From Nemertoderma westbladi (lineage: Eukaryota; Xenacoelomorpha; Nemertodermatida; Nemertodermatidae): a DNA stretch of 64,000 nucleotides. Of the stretch, positions 1 through 9,596 are shown piece by piece. The translations under genes and the position numbers were made by a program. Location: NCBI GenBank assembly GCA_032718475.1, contig JAUCBJ010007246.1, positions 1 through 64,000 on the forward strand, given 5' to 3'. Numbering within the stretch: position 1 is the first letter of the stretch; every line of letters begins with the position of its first letter. The notes beneath the pieces were generated by a model. That model ran no database searches. It was not told the DNA's origin and saw only the letters and a list, made by a program, of their open reading frames with translations.

Positions 1-480
1 ATTGTTTGTGAATCCAGTGAATACAATTATTATACTGTATTATAATTATATGTTATTGTAAAACAATTGATCTTGCACATAATTTAAACACTAAGCCCCC
101 CACCCCCCCCCCCCCCCCCCCCCCTTCAGAGAAACGGTGGCCACTACTGAAGCAAATTTAGTTTTGAAATTGTATCACCCATATTATATTTAATTTAATT
201 TCGCGCAAGTTTTCGTTGTATGAAAACACAAGAGAAAAACCGCACAATATAGGTACGTACAATGTACATACATAATGTTAGAAATATAAATAAATACGTA
301 ATAGGTTACCGGTACAAAGTTCTAAGTAGAGCACAATAAATTAACTATGTTATACTGTATTATTATATAATATTTTATAGTGTTAAATTAATCATTTGCT
401 ATTGACAATAAAATTAGCTCAACCTCAAGTTCATGTCTTGTGATCCCAACCACTTCTGACTTATTTTGTAAGCAATCGTA
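1..480. other. Gene-free AT-rich left flank with a poly-C tract
   Basis: I see no coding region here. A C-homopolymer run broken by one A occupies about 92-124. Similar C or G runs recur inside the PLE-derived units, at 32641-32660 and at 33127-33152, so homopolymer C/G tracts are a local habit of this sequence. The last bases lead straight into the first PLE-derived unit at 481. Confidence 0.6.
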
Positions 481-2081
481 CACGTTCGTGGGGCCTTCGC
501 GCAGCACGAGGCCCAGTTATTAGATACAAATTAAAATTGAGCGACTGTATCACAAAATCAGGTTTTGAGAAATTTACCCACACCACCAATCAATCAAAGA
601 AAGGGCGACAGTACGTGTTTACCCCTTTTAATCTCTCCCCCCCCCCCACCCTTCCCAACCACCAATACATAACCGCGACATCTACCACCCACGGAAGGGT
701 AGCACGAACTTATTTCCAATCGCACGTTAAATATGCAAAGCCAGGTGGTTTATAGGAATATAATAAACGCAGTACTCGTTTTCATTATAAGCCTCTTTGC
801 GTTCGTCCTGTTTTGTATTTAAATATATTTCTTAAACGCAGGCTAGGACGATCTTTATAATAATAATAACTAGGGATGCGATCAATATGTGAAGCCAGGT
901 GGTTTATATAATAATTTAGTCAACGCAGTACTCGTCTTCATTATATGCCTCGTTGCGCTCGTCGCTTGTCCTGTTTTGTCATAAAATATTTTTCCTAAAC
1001 GCAGACTGACGATCTTTATACAGTTATAACTATGCGAAGTTTCGAAACTGTGCGAGTAACTGTTGATACATCTATGTGGAGATGTGTGATATGTGGAGAT
1101 GTGTGATACAACGCCAACGCATCTTATGCCGATGTAGTAATATGGGTATTGAAATAATATTAAATCAATGTACACTCTTAAAGCTGCAGCGAAAAAATGT
1201 AGCTAATTTCCTAGGTTACATATAAAATAATAATATTATTTTTAAGAACATTAATTTTACTACTTTGCAAAAATTCAATTAAAAAATAACCAGACATATA
1301 CATTGTGGAATAAACTATTTCAGAAGCCTACAACAGCCATGCCATGGATGGTATTTATGTTATTATATCTGTCATTTACCTGAGATAGCAATACAACACT
1401 TATAGTAGAGTCAATGTTGGAATGTTGGATTTAAAGAATGCTTTCTGGGCTGGAATAGCAATACTGGTTGCCTATTACAATTCCTCTCTGGTTAGTCTAC
1501 AGCCACAACTCCCAGCTAGCTCCACACCAGCAGAGACTTGACCAATAATCATTCCCAGCAACTGGATGGCTTAAGACACATCCTTCCATCTATGTACCAG
1601 CATGTTGGCCAATAAATGAGCAGTATTTAATGATAATCAATTTTTCACGCCGTTTTAATTACTTTAGATCAATTAAAGACACAATTATTAAAGCAAATCA
1701 CTTGAACTAATTAAAAACTATAATAGAATGGCGTATGTGGATTACATCTGTATAATTTTTAAGTATAATTTTTTAAATCTTATACTGTAAAACAATTAAT
1801 ATTTCCTTTAAAAGGCAGGTTGAAAATGGTGTTTTTACAGTAATCAACTTAATTAACTAATTAACTGCTATTATCTTAGCTTCTCGAAGGCCACACGGAA
1901 ATTCTACTTGGAAAATTTCTAAACTTTTGCCAAACAACATGTGTACCAAGTTTGGATAGATTTCATCAAAGATTGGCCGAGTTATTAACGTTTAAAATTG
2001 AACGCGACAGAACGACAGAACGACAGGTTGATTAAAGGGTACCACTACGCTAAGGCTCACTCACTTCGTGGCTCGCCCCAC
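481..2081 (+). mobile_element. PLE-derived unit 1 (5'-truncated, tandem copy 1)
   Basis: First of three head-to-tail units. It opens with CACGTTCGTGGGGCC, which in the longer copy at 54011-56690 lies inside the frame just downstream of the GIY-YIG nuclease domain. A 72-residue frame (537-755; SDCITKSGFEKF, proline run, ending KPGGL) matches the C-terminal extension of that copy. It holds two ~150-bp internal subrepeats beginning AAGCCAGGTGG (about 737 and 892). It ends with CTTCGTGGCTCGCCCCAC, and nine filler bases separate it from unit 2. A downstream segment (about 1340-1545) is a broken version of the small ORF seen in unit 3. Confidence 0.75.
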
Positions 2082-2090
2082 AACTCAGTA

Positions 2091-3647
2091 CACGTTCGTG
2101 GGGCCTTCGCGCAGCACGAGGCCCAGTTATTAGATACAAATTAAAATTGAGCGACTGTATCACAAAATCAGGTTTTGAGAAATTTACCCACACCACCAAT
2201 CAATCAAAGAAAGGGGGACAGTACGTGTTCACCCCTTTTAATCCCCCCCCCCCCCCCCCCCCAACCTTCCCAACCACCAATACATAACCGGGACATCTAC
2301 CACCCACGGAAGGGTAGCACGAACTTATTTCCAATCGCACGTTAAATATGCAAAGCCAGGTGGTTTATAGGAATATAATAAACGCAGTACTCGTTTTCAT
2401 TATAAGCCTCTTTGCGTTCGTCCTGTTTTGTATTTAAATATATTTCTTAAACGCAGGCTGACGATATTTATAATAATAATAACTAGGGATGCGATCAATA
2501 TGTGAAGCCAGGTGGTTTATATAATAATTTAGTCAACGAGGTACTCGTCTTCATTATATGCCTCGTTGCGCTCGTCGCTTGTCCTGTTTTGTCATAAAAT
2601 ATTTTTCCTAAACGCAGACTGACGATCTTTATACAGTTATAACTATGCGAAGTTTCGAAACTGTGCGATACATCTATGTGGAGATGTGTGATATGTGGAG
2701 ATGTGTGATACAACGCCAACGCATCTTATGCCGATGTAGTAATATGGGTATTGAAATAATATTAAATCAATGTACACTCTTAAAGCTGCAGCGAAAAAAT
2801 GTAGCTAATTTCCTAGGTTACATATAAAATAATAATATTATTTTTAAGAACATTAATTTTACTACTTTGCAAAAATTCAATTAAAAAATAACCAGACATA
2901 TACATTGTGGAATAAACTATTTCAGATAAGCCTACACAACAGCCATGCCATGGATGGTATTTATGTTATTATATCTGTCATTTACCTGAGATAGCAATAC
3001 AACACTTATAGTAGAGTCAATACAGGAAAGATGTTGGGATGTTGGAATGCTGCCTGGGCTGGAATAGCAATACTGGTTGCCTATTACAGTACAATTCCTC
3101 TCTGGTTAGTCTACAGCCACAACTCCAAGCTAGCTCCACACCAGCAGAGACATGACCAATAATCATTCCCAGCAACTAGCTGCTGCCTTACACACACATC
3201 CTTCCATCTTACCAGCATGTTAGCCAATAAATGAGCAGTATTTAATGAGAATCAATTTTTTATGACGTTTTAATTACTTTAGATCAATTAAAGACACAAT
3301 TAATAAAGCAAATCACTTGAACTAATTAAAAACTATAATAGAATGGGGTATGTGGATTACATCTGTATAATTTTTAATTATAATTATTTAAATCTTATAC
3401 TGTAAAACAATTAATTTCCTTTAAAAGGCAGGTTGAAAATGGTGTTTTTACCGTAATAACTTAATTAACTAATTAACTGCTATTATCTTAGCTTCTCGAA
3501 GGCCACAAGGAAATTCTACTTGGAAAATTTCTAAACTTTTGCCAAACAACATGTGTACCAAGTTTGGATAGATTTCATCAAAGATTGGCCGAGTTATTAA
3601 CGTTTAAAATTGAACACTGCAAAAAAAGCGACAGAACGACAGAACGA
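2091..3647 (+). mobile_element. PLE-derived unit 2 (tandem copy 2)
   Basis: Same start point and same order of segments as unit 1, with high similarity throughout: poly-C/proline stretch near 2244-2262, two AAGCCAGGTGG subrepeats, the ATGCCATGG segment near 2945, and a conserved block near 3530-3610. It lacks the terminal GGCTCGCCCCAC block. It stops in a short GACAGAAC repeat and joins unit 3 directly, so the junction with unit 3 differs from the junction between units 1 and 2. Confidence 0.75.
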
Positions 3648-5432
3648 CACGTTCGTGGGGCCTTCGCGCAGCACGAGGCCCAGTTATGAGATACAAATTA
3701 AAACTGAGCGACTGTATCACAAAATCAGTATTTGAGAAATTTACCCACACCACCAATCAATTAAAGAAAGGGGTACAGTACGTGTTCAGCCCTTTTAATC
3801 TGCACCCCCCCCCCCTTCCCACCCACCAATACATAACCGCGACATCTACCACCCACGGAAGGGTAGCACGAACTTATTTCCAATCGCACGTTCAATTTGC
3901 AAAGCCAGGTGGTTTATAGGAATATAATAAACGCAGTACTCGTTTTCATTATAAGCCTCGTTGCGTTCGTCCTGTTTTGAATTTAAATATATTTCTTAAA
4001 CGCAGGGTAGGACGATCTTTATAATAATAATAACTAGGGATGCGATCAATGTGTGAAGCCAGGGTTTATATAATAATATAGTCAACGCAGTACTCGTCTT
4101 CTTTATAGGCCTCGTTGTGCTCGTCCTGTTTTGTATTTAAATATATTCTCTAAACGCAGACTGACGATCTTTATAACTACCAATGCGTTCAATAGGCGCA
4201 GCCAGGTATGGTTTATAGGAATATAGTCTACGCAGTACTCGTCCATATTATATGCCTCGTTGCGCTCGTCGCTCGTCCTGTGTTGTCATATAATATTTTT
4301 CCTAAACGCAGACTGACGACCTTTATACAGTTATAACTATGCGAAGTTTCGAAACTGTGCGAGTAACTGCTGATACATCTATGTGGAGATGTGTGATACA
4401 ACGCCAACGCATCGTATGCCGATGTAGTAATATGGGTAAGGAAATAATATTAAATCAATGTACACTCTTAAAGCTGCAGCGAAAAAATGTAGCTAATTTC
4501 GTAGGTTACATATAAAATAATAAAATTATTTTTAAGAACATTAATTTTACTACTTTACAAAAATTCAATTAAAAAATAACCAGACAAATACATTGTGGAA
4601 TAAACTATTTCATATATAAGGCTACACAACAGCCATGCCATGGATTCTATTTATGTATTATATCTGTCATTTACCTGAGAGCAACACAACATTTATAGTA
4701 GAGTCAATAGTGGATTTAGAGAATGCTGTCTGGGCTGGAATAGCAATACTGGTTGCCCCTATTACAGTTCCTCTCTTGTTAGTCTACAACTACAACTCCC
4801 AGCCAGCTAGCTCCACACCAGCAGAGACTTGACCAAATCATTCCCAGCAACTGGCTCCCTTACACACACATCCTTCCATCTATGTACCAGCATGTTGGCC
4901 AATAAATGAGCAGTATTTAATGAGAATCAATTTTTTATGCCGTCTTAATTACTTTAGATCAATTAAAGACACATTTATTAAAGCAAATCACTTGAACTAA
5001 TTAAAAACTATAATAGAATGGTGTATGTGGATTACATCTGTATAATTTTTAAGTATAATTATTTAAATCTTATACTGTAAAACAATTAATTTCCTTTAAA
5101 AGGCAGGTTGAAAATGGTGTTTTCACCGTAATCAACTTAATTAACTAATTAACTGCTATTATCTTAGCTTCTCGAAGGCCACACGGAAATTCTACTTGGA
5201 AATTTTCTAAACTTTTGCCAAACAACATGTGTACCAAGTTTGGATAGATTTCATCAAAGATTGGCCGAGTTATTAACGTTTAAAATTGAACACGACAGAA
5301 CGACAGAACGACAGAACGACAGGTTGATTAATGGTACCACTACGCTAAGGCTCACTCACTTCGTGGCTCGCCCCACAGGTTGATTAATGGTACCACTACG
5401 CTAAGGCTCACTCACTTCGTGGCTCGCCCCAC
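3648..5432 (+). mobile_element. PLE-derived unit 3 (tandem copy 3)
   Basis: Starts at the same base as units 1 and 2. It carries three rather than two AAGCCAGGTGG subrepeats (about 3901, 4056, 4200). It ends in an exact 56-bp tandem duplication of the terminal block (5321-5376 and 5377-5432), each copy finishing with GGCTCGCCCCAC. The inverted PLE copy at 54011 has the same 56-bp duplication at its end, so that form is inherited rather than a local accident. Confidence 0.75.
4635..4832 (+). CDS. Small membrane-protein-like ORF inside PLE-derived unit 3
   Basis: A 65-codon frame starting at an ATG in a reasonable context (CAGCCATGCC) and ending TGA. Residues 1-30 contain MPWILFMYYICHLPES. Residues about 32-52 form one hydrophobic segment (AVWAGIAILVAPITVPLLLV) long enough to span a membrane. 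The tail is short and polar. Homologous segments exist in unit 1 (near 1340), unit 2 (near 2945) and, inverted, near 54560-54760, but all three carry stops or frame changes. I recognise no family. It may be a chance frame in a repeat, or a remnant of a small protein once encoded downstream of the PLE reading frame. No promoter is identified. Confidence 0.25.
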   Translation: MPWILFMYYICHLPESNTTFIVESIVDLENAVWAGIAILVAPITVPLLLVYNYNSQPASSTPAET

Positions 5433-6228
5433 AAACGCAAACTGCAGCACGCCAGTTTCTATTATCTGGCGAGGGCAAATACCACACACTATTAACTACC
5501 TTTGGTGACAAGGAAAATATGTTATTTACTTGAAAGTGACATTCGTTAGCAATTCGCCGTAAATTTCAACCCGACCGAGTATGTATTACAAGAATATCAA
5601 TACAAGAAGATCCCACTTAAACTAAATGGCATGCATTTACTTTTATATTTATGCAGATCCAAGTCCGTACTCAGTTTTAATTTGAATTCTTTACAAAAGT
5701 CCTCACAAATATATAAAGGTTATCGAAAAATATCGTCCGCATATGCGAGTATACCAAAATAACAACTAGAAATATAACAGCCTACCTTACCGAATCTTAA
5801 ACGTTTGATAAGTAAGTGCAATAATTAGGAATAACAGAAAAAAGTTTCGGAGATAGGACAGAGTCCTATCTTTCTCTATTACCCTGTCTTATATATATAT
5901 ATATATAAATTTAAATTAAGTTAAGAAAGTTAGGGAATATGACTGTAGGGTGTGAGATCAAGTTGTTTAGTATAATAATATTTTAAGAATTCAAAAGGTG
6001 ACAACTTATATGATCTATCACTAAAATTTAAATTTTTTGAAATATGAAACAACCTCTGTTACCGCCCATGAACACATCACTGTACGTGATTTCTTAACAA
6101 ACCCAAATTGCAATTCGTCTAACTTTATATTATCCTGTTGCGAAATAAGCAACGCACCCTCAAACACCTTTAAAAAAATATAATAAAATCCTATAGTTAC
6201 TAGAACTACCTATATCCCACAAATTATT
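5433..6228. other. Gene-free AT-rich stretch
   Basis: No coding or repeat family recognised. It holds a 9-bp perfect hairpin, AGATAGGAC then three bases then its complement (5851-5871), and a short TA run (about 5890-5907). Confidence 0.5.
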
Positions 6229-6354
6229 CTTAATAATGGGAACCAATGCCCAGCTGACTATACACCTCGGATTAATAATGGGAACCAATGCCCAGCTGAC
6301 TATACACCTCGGATTAATAATGGGAACCAATGCCCAGCTGACTATACACTTCGG
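6229..6354. repeat. Tandem repeat, 42-bp period, three copies
   Basis: Copies start at about 6229, 6271 and 6313 and read (A/C)TTAATAATGGGAACC... through ATACACCTCGG. They are almost identical (the last has CTTCGG). Near-identity suggests a recent duplication. No function is apparent. Confidence 0.9.
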
Positions 6355-6439
6355 ATTAGCATTGCATACAATATAATATTTGGATATTCCAAACTACCTA
6401 CATAGTGATTAATGAGGGTAATTAAAGTGAATACGTGGT

Positions 6440-6936
6440 CCGTAGTGGAGTTATCCTTCTCTAAAACCCGCCTGCTGCGCCTCAATTATTATTCCGAAGC
6501 AAACCGCCCACCACTGCAAACGGCTATTCAAAATAGACGATAAGAGTTTGCCCATAATACTAAGCAATGTGATACCTCTATAATTTGATAGGTCACATTG
6601 ACATCCCTTATGTTTGCATAATGGCGCAATAATTCCAACCGCCCACGCTTCAGGAAAATACCCCAAATATAATGCACAATTAAAAATAGCTGCATTTATT
6701 GACTACCGGAAAGCGTTTGATTCTGTTGATAGGGAGGCGTTGTGGATTAAATTAATCTCATTTGGTTTCGCAGGTAAACTATTTGCAGTAATAAAAAGTA
6801 TATACGCGTCAGCAAAGACAATTTTCGTGAAATATTTTAGGTGATTTTTTGTGTTTAGTGGGCATACGACAAGGCGACTGTTTGTCACCATTGCTTTTTC
6901 AGCTGTTTATTAATGATCTTGAGGCCGAACTTGTTA
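6440..6936. pseudogene. LINE reverse transcriptase fragment with an internal inversion
   Basis: Two RT pieces lie head to head. The minus strand from 6666 down to 6451 reads FPEAWAVGIIAPL, then NYRGITLLSIMGKL and ending AGFREG, an upstream part of a LINE RT. The plus strand from about 6685 reads AAFIDYRKAFDSVDREALW (RT motif A, catalytic D), and after a frame change 6861-6936 reads GIRQGDCLSPLLFQLF (motif B). AGFREG normally precedes motif A by a few dozen residues, so the 5' piece is flipped relative to the 3' piece, with a small loss between them. This is the product expected from twin priming. The RT resembles families with GITLLS and QAGFR motifs and is not the TAG-tailed family at 7444. 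Confidence 0.8.
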
Positions 6937-6951
6937 TATGGTATTGATTGT

Positions 6952-7282
6952 GTGGGGCGAGCCATGAAGTGAGCGAAGCCTTAGCATATGGGTACCATTA
7001 ACGAGTTGTCTGTCGTCGTCGTCTGTCGTCGTCGTCATCGTAAATTTTTGATCGCTAATAACTCGGTTATTCCTTGATGAAACTAAACGAAACTTGGTAT
7101 GTATGTAGTCCGGCAAAAGTTTAGAAAGAATCTCAAGTTTGGTAAAAAACGAACGAATGCAACGAGTTTACAGTGGATACGAGTATCCATCTGCCATAAA
7201 TCAGCAGTTACTCTCACAGTTTCGAGACTTTACATAGTTATAAAGGTCGTTAGTCTCAGTTTAGGAAAATTATTTTAAGACC
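6952..7282 (-). mobile_element. PLE-type terminal segment, reverse orientation
   Basis: Starts GTGGGGCGAGCC and matches, in reverse complement, the last ~340 bp of the unit at 58742-59355. Shared parts include a GTCGTCGTC-rich stretch, the block around ACTCGGTTATTCC, and AGTTTCGAGACT. Similarity stops at about 7282. It is a divergent subfamily of the 481-5432 units. Confidence 0.7.
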
Positions 7283-7299
7283 TTTAGCACGTAAAGGCG

Positions 7300-7443
7300 T
7301 ATTTATGTTTATTGCGATATCTTTTAAACTTTCCGAATATTGGCTTTGCTGCGGTGCTCTACTTATGCAAGCAAAAAGCAAACTGCTACCCGAAGGTAGG
7401 GGTGGGCGCTACTCCTATCTGCTACCCGAAGGTAGGGGTGGGC
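7300..7443. repeat. Left copy of a ~144-bp target-site duplication
   Basis: Begins TATTTATGTTTATTGCG, ends GGTAGGGGTGGGC, and abuts the TAG/CTA tail of the LINE at 7444. It matches 9229-9372, which abuts the other end of the LINE, with two mismatches seen by eye. The duplicated stretch includes the start of the 36-bp minisatellite. Confidence 0.8.
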
Positions 7444-9228
7444 TACTACTACTAGGATCGGCATGCTGCATTGCAGCTGCATTTTTAAGAATGCTGTGCC
7501 GGCTGAACAAAATTGCGCCGCCACAACTCCCTATCACCCATGACATTTGCTAGATCATCCGCATCTTTAAGGCCAGTGTCCTTTAAGATGCGTCTCAAGA
7601 AAGTCATGGGCTGTCCACCATGCTTATTCACTCCATGAGGCTACCAAAGTACAGGATTATGCACTGGCTGGTCCTCACGGCGAAAGCAATGTCCTGCAAA
7701 GCGGAGGCGATTTTGTTCTAGTGTCAAGCTTGGGGGAACCAATGAGACACCTCCAATGTTATATAGTGTCTGGTTGGAGATGTGTGCATTGTACTTGACA
7801 CAATGTACCCGGCGTAGCATTCTTGTGAATGTGCCATCCAGAGATTTGGTGTCCTCAGCAGTTAGAGCCCAGCATGGACTCCCGTAGGAGAGTACTGGAA
7901 CTACTGCTGCTCTAAATAATCGGACCTTAAGTTTCCGATTAATTCTAGGTGACTTCCAAATCCTGGAAAGCCTATTCAAGGCTGCCCATGCCTTTCCCTT
8001 ACGTATTCGAAGGTCCTCACCTGACTTCCGGATCCATGATCCCAGGTAACAGAAGTCGTCCACATGCTCAAGCATACCATCCTTTGAGCTTATGCTCATC
8101 CGATCAGAGACTTGCTGAGGACTTTCAAAGTTAACTGTCAGAATTTTGGTCTTTCTGGAGTTAATAAAAAGACCAACACTAGAAGCAGCATGTTCTAATG
8201 AGCTGAGGAGCCGCTGGGCTCCCTCTAATGATTCTGAGAGTACTCCTAAGTCATCAGCAAAGTCTAGATCAGTTAGGTACTTGGCAGGATTTCCTCGACT
8301 TCTGGAGCCAGTAGGTGGAGTTATCATCACCCCATCATCATTATGATGATCTAAGGACATGCGTAGAACATAGTCAACCACAATAATGAACGAGAATGGT
8401 GCAAGTGTGTCTCCTTGGAGGACGCCCCATAACACTTCAAATGGTTCTGTGTCACTGTCAACAGTAGACACAAATGTTGTCGAACCATCGTATACTGATT
8501 TGATTGCTGCAATAATTTCATCAGGAATCCCATATAATGAAAGTATGCTGAACATACGTGAGCGAGAGACTGAATCAAAGGCCTTGAAGAAGTCAACAAA
8601 GATAACAGCCAGATGCCTGTCTTTCTTTTTTGATAACTCTTCAATTATCCTTCTAAGTGCCAAAATGGGCTCCATGGTCCCACGACCTTTACGGAACCCA
8701 TTCTGATTTCCACGTAGCAGTCTCTCAATGGGATCCTTGATGCGATTTAATAGAATTCTATTGTATAGTTTTGCAGCAATCGAGATCAATGAGATTCCCC
8801 GAAAAGAACCATAGAGTGTTAGGTTGCCCTTCTTGGGAACTGGCACCAACTTATTTGTTTTCATTTCTTGTGGGACTCTTGTTGTACGGTACATGTCTAC
8901 TATGATGGGATAGATGAGCTTTAAACACTCAGGTATTTTAAAGACCTCAGGGGGAACACCATCTACTCCACTGGCACGATTGGTCTTAATGCTCTTTGCA
9001 GCAGCCTTCACTTCTGCAAAGGAGATATCGCCAATGGGAATATCTGGGAGTACAGACTCAGACACTTTTACTTCTATAAAGTTATCAGGCAATACCCTGT
9101 CATTATTGAGGAGCTTTTCAAAGTGGGCTTTCCAACCATTGAGGCGATCGGCTGGTGATTCAGCCTTAACCTTGGTGGTTGGTTGGCTTTTCCGCCCAGT
9201 AAGCAGATTGATCGATTTCCATGCCTGT
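7444..9228 (-). mobile_element. 5'-truncated TAG-tailed LINE (RTE-like) with RT domain
   Basis: A 1785-bp non-LTR retrotransposon copy on the minus strand. Its 3' end is at 7444, where the short 3' UTR (with the palindrome GCTGCAATGCAGC) runs into a CTA/TAG trinucleotide tail. The 5' end is truncated at 9228, inside the linker before the RT domain. It is flanked by 7300-7443 and 9229-9372, a ~144-bp duplication of target DNA. The endonuclease and 5' UTR missing here are seen in the copy at 59449-60783. A very short 3' UTR, trimer tail and long variable TSDs are known features of RTE-clade LINEs. The clade call is inference. Confidence 0.85.
7641..9227 (-). pseudogene. LINE reverse transcriptase, nearly full RT domain, nonsense-truncated
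   Basis: The frame is open from the 5' truncation (9227) to a stop at 7641, about 528 codons. Numbering from LPDNFIEV (codon at 9092): finger region KLVPVPKKGN at 81, NGFRKGRGT at 131, motif A FVDFFKAFD at 165-173, motif B GVLQGDTLAP at 223-232, motif C FADD at 278-281, motif D KTKIL near 314, motif E CYLGSW at 348-353, then a thumb-like region (RIWKSPRINRKLKVRLFRAA). All catalytic aspartates are present. Other copies read TGGCAGCC where this one has TGGTAGCC, so the stop is a C-to-T nonsense change removing roughly the last 55 residues. RT synthesises cDNA at a nicked target. This copy also lacks the endonuclease. Confidence 0.85.
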
Positions 9229-9372
9229 TATTTATGTTTATTGCGATATCTTTTAAACTTTCCGAATATTGGCTTTGCTGCGGTGCTCTACTTATGCAAG
9301 CAAAAAGCAAACTGCTACCCGAAGGTAGGGGTGGGCGCTACTCCTATCAGCTATCCGAAGGTAGGGGTGGGC
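9229..9372. repeat. Right copy of the ~144-bp target-site duplication
   Basis: Matches 7300-7443 and lies directly against the 5' end of the LINE. The original target continues beyond 9372 into further copies of the 36-bp minisatellite, as expected if this is the uninterrupted side of the insertion site. Confidence 0.8.
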
Positions 9373-9457
9373 GCTACTCCTATCTGCTACCCGAGGGTAG
9401 GGGTGGGCGCTACACCTATATGCTTCCCGAAGGTAGGGGCGGACGCTACTCCTATCC
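9314..9457. repeat. Minisatellite, 36-bp period, four copies
   Basis: Copies start at 9314, 9350, 9386 and 9422 with the core GCTACCCGAAGGTAGGGG followed by TGGGCGCTACTCCTAT. The period is a multiple of three, so it shows as a repeated 12-residue peptide in one frame; this is not evidence of coding. Part of the array was carried into the target-site duplication of the neighbouring LINE. Confidence 0.9.
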
Positions 9458-9596
9458 CAAGATTTGCTCCCAGTAATTTACTGGTACTCATTTTATCGAC
9501 CCCAGTGGATGAAAGGCTGAGTGCACCCTGGCGGGGCTGAACCTACAACCAATAGATTGCAGGCCCGGAGCTCAGCCAACTGAGCTACCCCGCCTT
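9458..9596 (-). mobile_element. tRNA-derived SINE-like sequence
   Basis: On the minus strand, 9596 begins GGCGGGGTAGCTCAGTTGG, an A-box-like tRNA 5' end. A 7-bp acceptor pair (GGCGGGG with CCCCGCC) and a GCTC/GAGC D-stem can be drawn, but the anticodon and T arms do not fold well. It continues past the acceptor into CACTCAGCCTTTCATCC and GGGGTCGATAAAATGAG, a tail type known from tRNA-derived SINEs of marine invertebrates. The tail runs into the 36-bp minisatellite. It is unlikely to be a working tRNA. Confidence 0.65.

Noticed and set aside
980-1060. Hammerhead ribozyme in the PLE-derived units (CTGACGA near 1007 with CGAAAC near 1045)
   Set aside because: The bases between the two cores do not close helix II, and the CTGACGA core is not conserved among subrepeats. 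Not supported by eye.
7949-8706. Plus-strand open frames across the LINE RT
   Set aside because: They are antisense to the clear RT frame and have no motifs of their own. The same frames recur at 47432-47814 because the LINE recurs.
9530-9596. Functional tRNA gene on the minus strand
   Set aside because: The acceptor and D arms pair, but the anticodon and T arms do not. The sequence continues into a SINE-type tail, so it is a SINE head.
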